Part shown: piece after piece, positions 15,037-15,056 of the stretch | Layout of the letters: every line of letters starts with the position of its first letter | How positions within the stretch are numbered: the first letter of the stretch is position 1 | Source: an uncultured Muribaculaceae bacterium | GTDB taxonomy: Bacteria; Bacteroidota; Bacteroidia; Bacteroidales; Muribaculaceae | Length of the DNA: 15,056 nucleotides | Direction: 5' to 3' | Assembly (NCBI GenBank): GCA_938039795.1 | Contig: CALHWU010000052.1 | Span: forward strand, 1-15,056 | Made by a program: the position numbers and the translations under genes | The notes under the pieces: generated by a model | The model's database searches: none | Told to the model about the DNA's origin: nothing | Seen by the model: only the letters and a program-made list of their open reading frames with translations

Positions 15037-15056
15037 ATGAAATCACAAAGGATATG
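15037..15056 (+). CDS. Possible first codons of the next gene
   Basis: An ATG at 15037 begins MKSQRI and runs off the window after six codons. An alternative ATG at 15018 overlaps the truB stop (ATGA) and is also open to the end (MIFVRNNEITKDM). In many Bacteroidales queA or folK follows truB, but neither reading can be recognised from this length. Confidence 0.3.

Overview
The window looks like an ordinary housekeeping stretch of a Bacteroidales chromosome, possibly Muribaculaceae or a relative (family placement is inference). Three things point this way. Five intergenic or gene-end sites carry the Bacteroidota -7 box TAnnTTTG, some with a TTTG-like -33 box about 20 nt upstream. There are no clear Shine-Dalgarno sequences. 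Several families and one gene order are typical of the group: DUF2027-Smr, DUF3098, a tricorn-type S41 peptidase with a signal peptide, and ftsX-DUF3098-uppP-truB. Coding density is high and no stretch longer than about 125 bases lacks a gene. I see no rRNA, tRNA, CRISPR array, insertion sequence or prophage gene.

Layout. Bases 1-357 (-) hold the 5' part of a flavodoxin-like (EFR1-type) gene, divergent from a DUF2461 gene (431-1102). A 990-residue secreted tricorn-like S41 peptidase (1164-4136) overlaps a DUF2027/Smr protein (4133-5212) by 4 bases; a strong hairpin terminator follows. aspS (5334-7094) has its own promoter and terminator. A Nif3-family metal protein (7186-7959) is followed closely by a coiled-coil zinc-ribbon protein (7963-8751), whose promoter lies inside the end of the Nif3 gene. 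A hairpin that can work in both directions separates this rightward block from a leftward pair: a small membrane-anchored basic protein (10355-10699) and an acetyl/succinyl-CoA transferase (8833-10326). miaB (10771-12090) diverges from that pair. ftsX, a DUF3098 membrane protein, uppP and truB (12214-15021) then run as a tight cluster to the window end, with the first bases of one more gene possibly present.

Functions. The right-hand cluster joins divisome and cell-wall work (FtsX; undecaprenyl-diphosphate recycling by UppP) to tRNA modification (TruB, with MiaB next door). The CoA transferase fits acetate/succinate/propionate fermentation. The most striking non-coding structure is the 66-bp miaB/10699 intergenic promoter: it reads TTTG-N20-TAATTTTG on both strands, and the two -7 boxes form one inverted repeat separated by 2 bp. 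I found no clear new multi-gene system; the findings are mainly regulatory architecture and uncharacterised small proteins.
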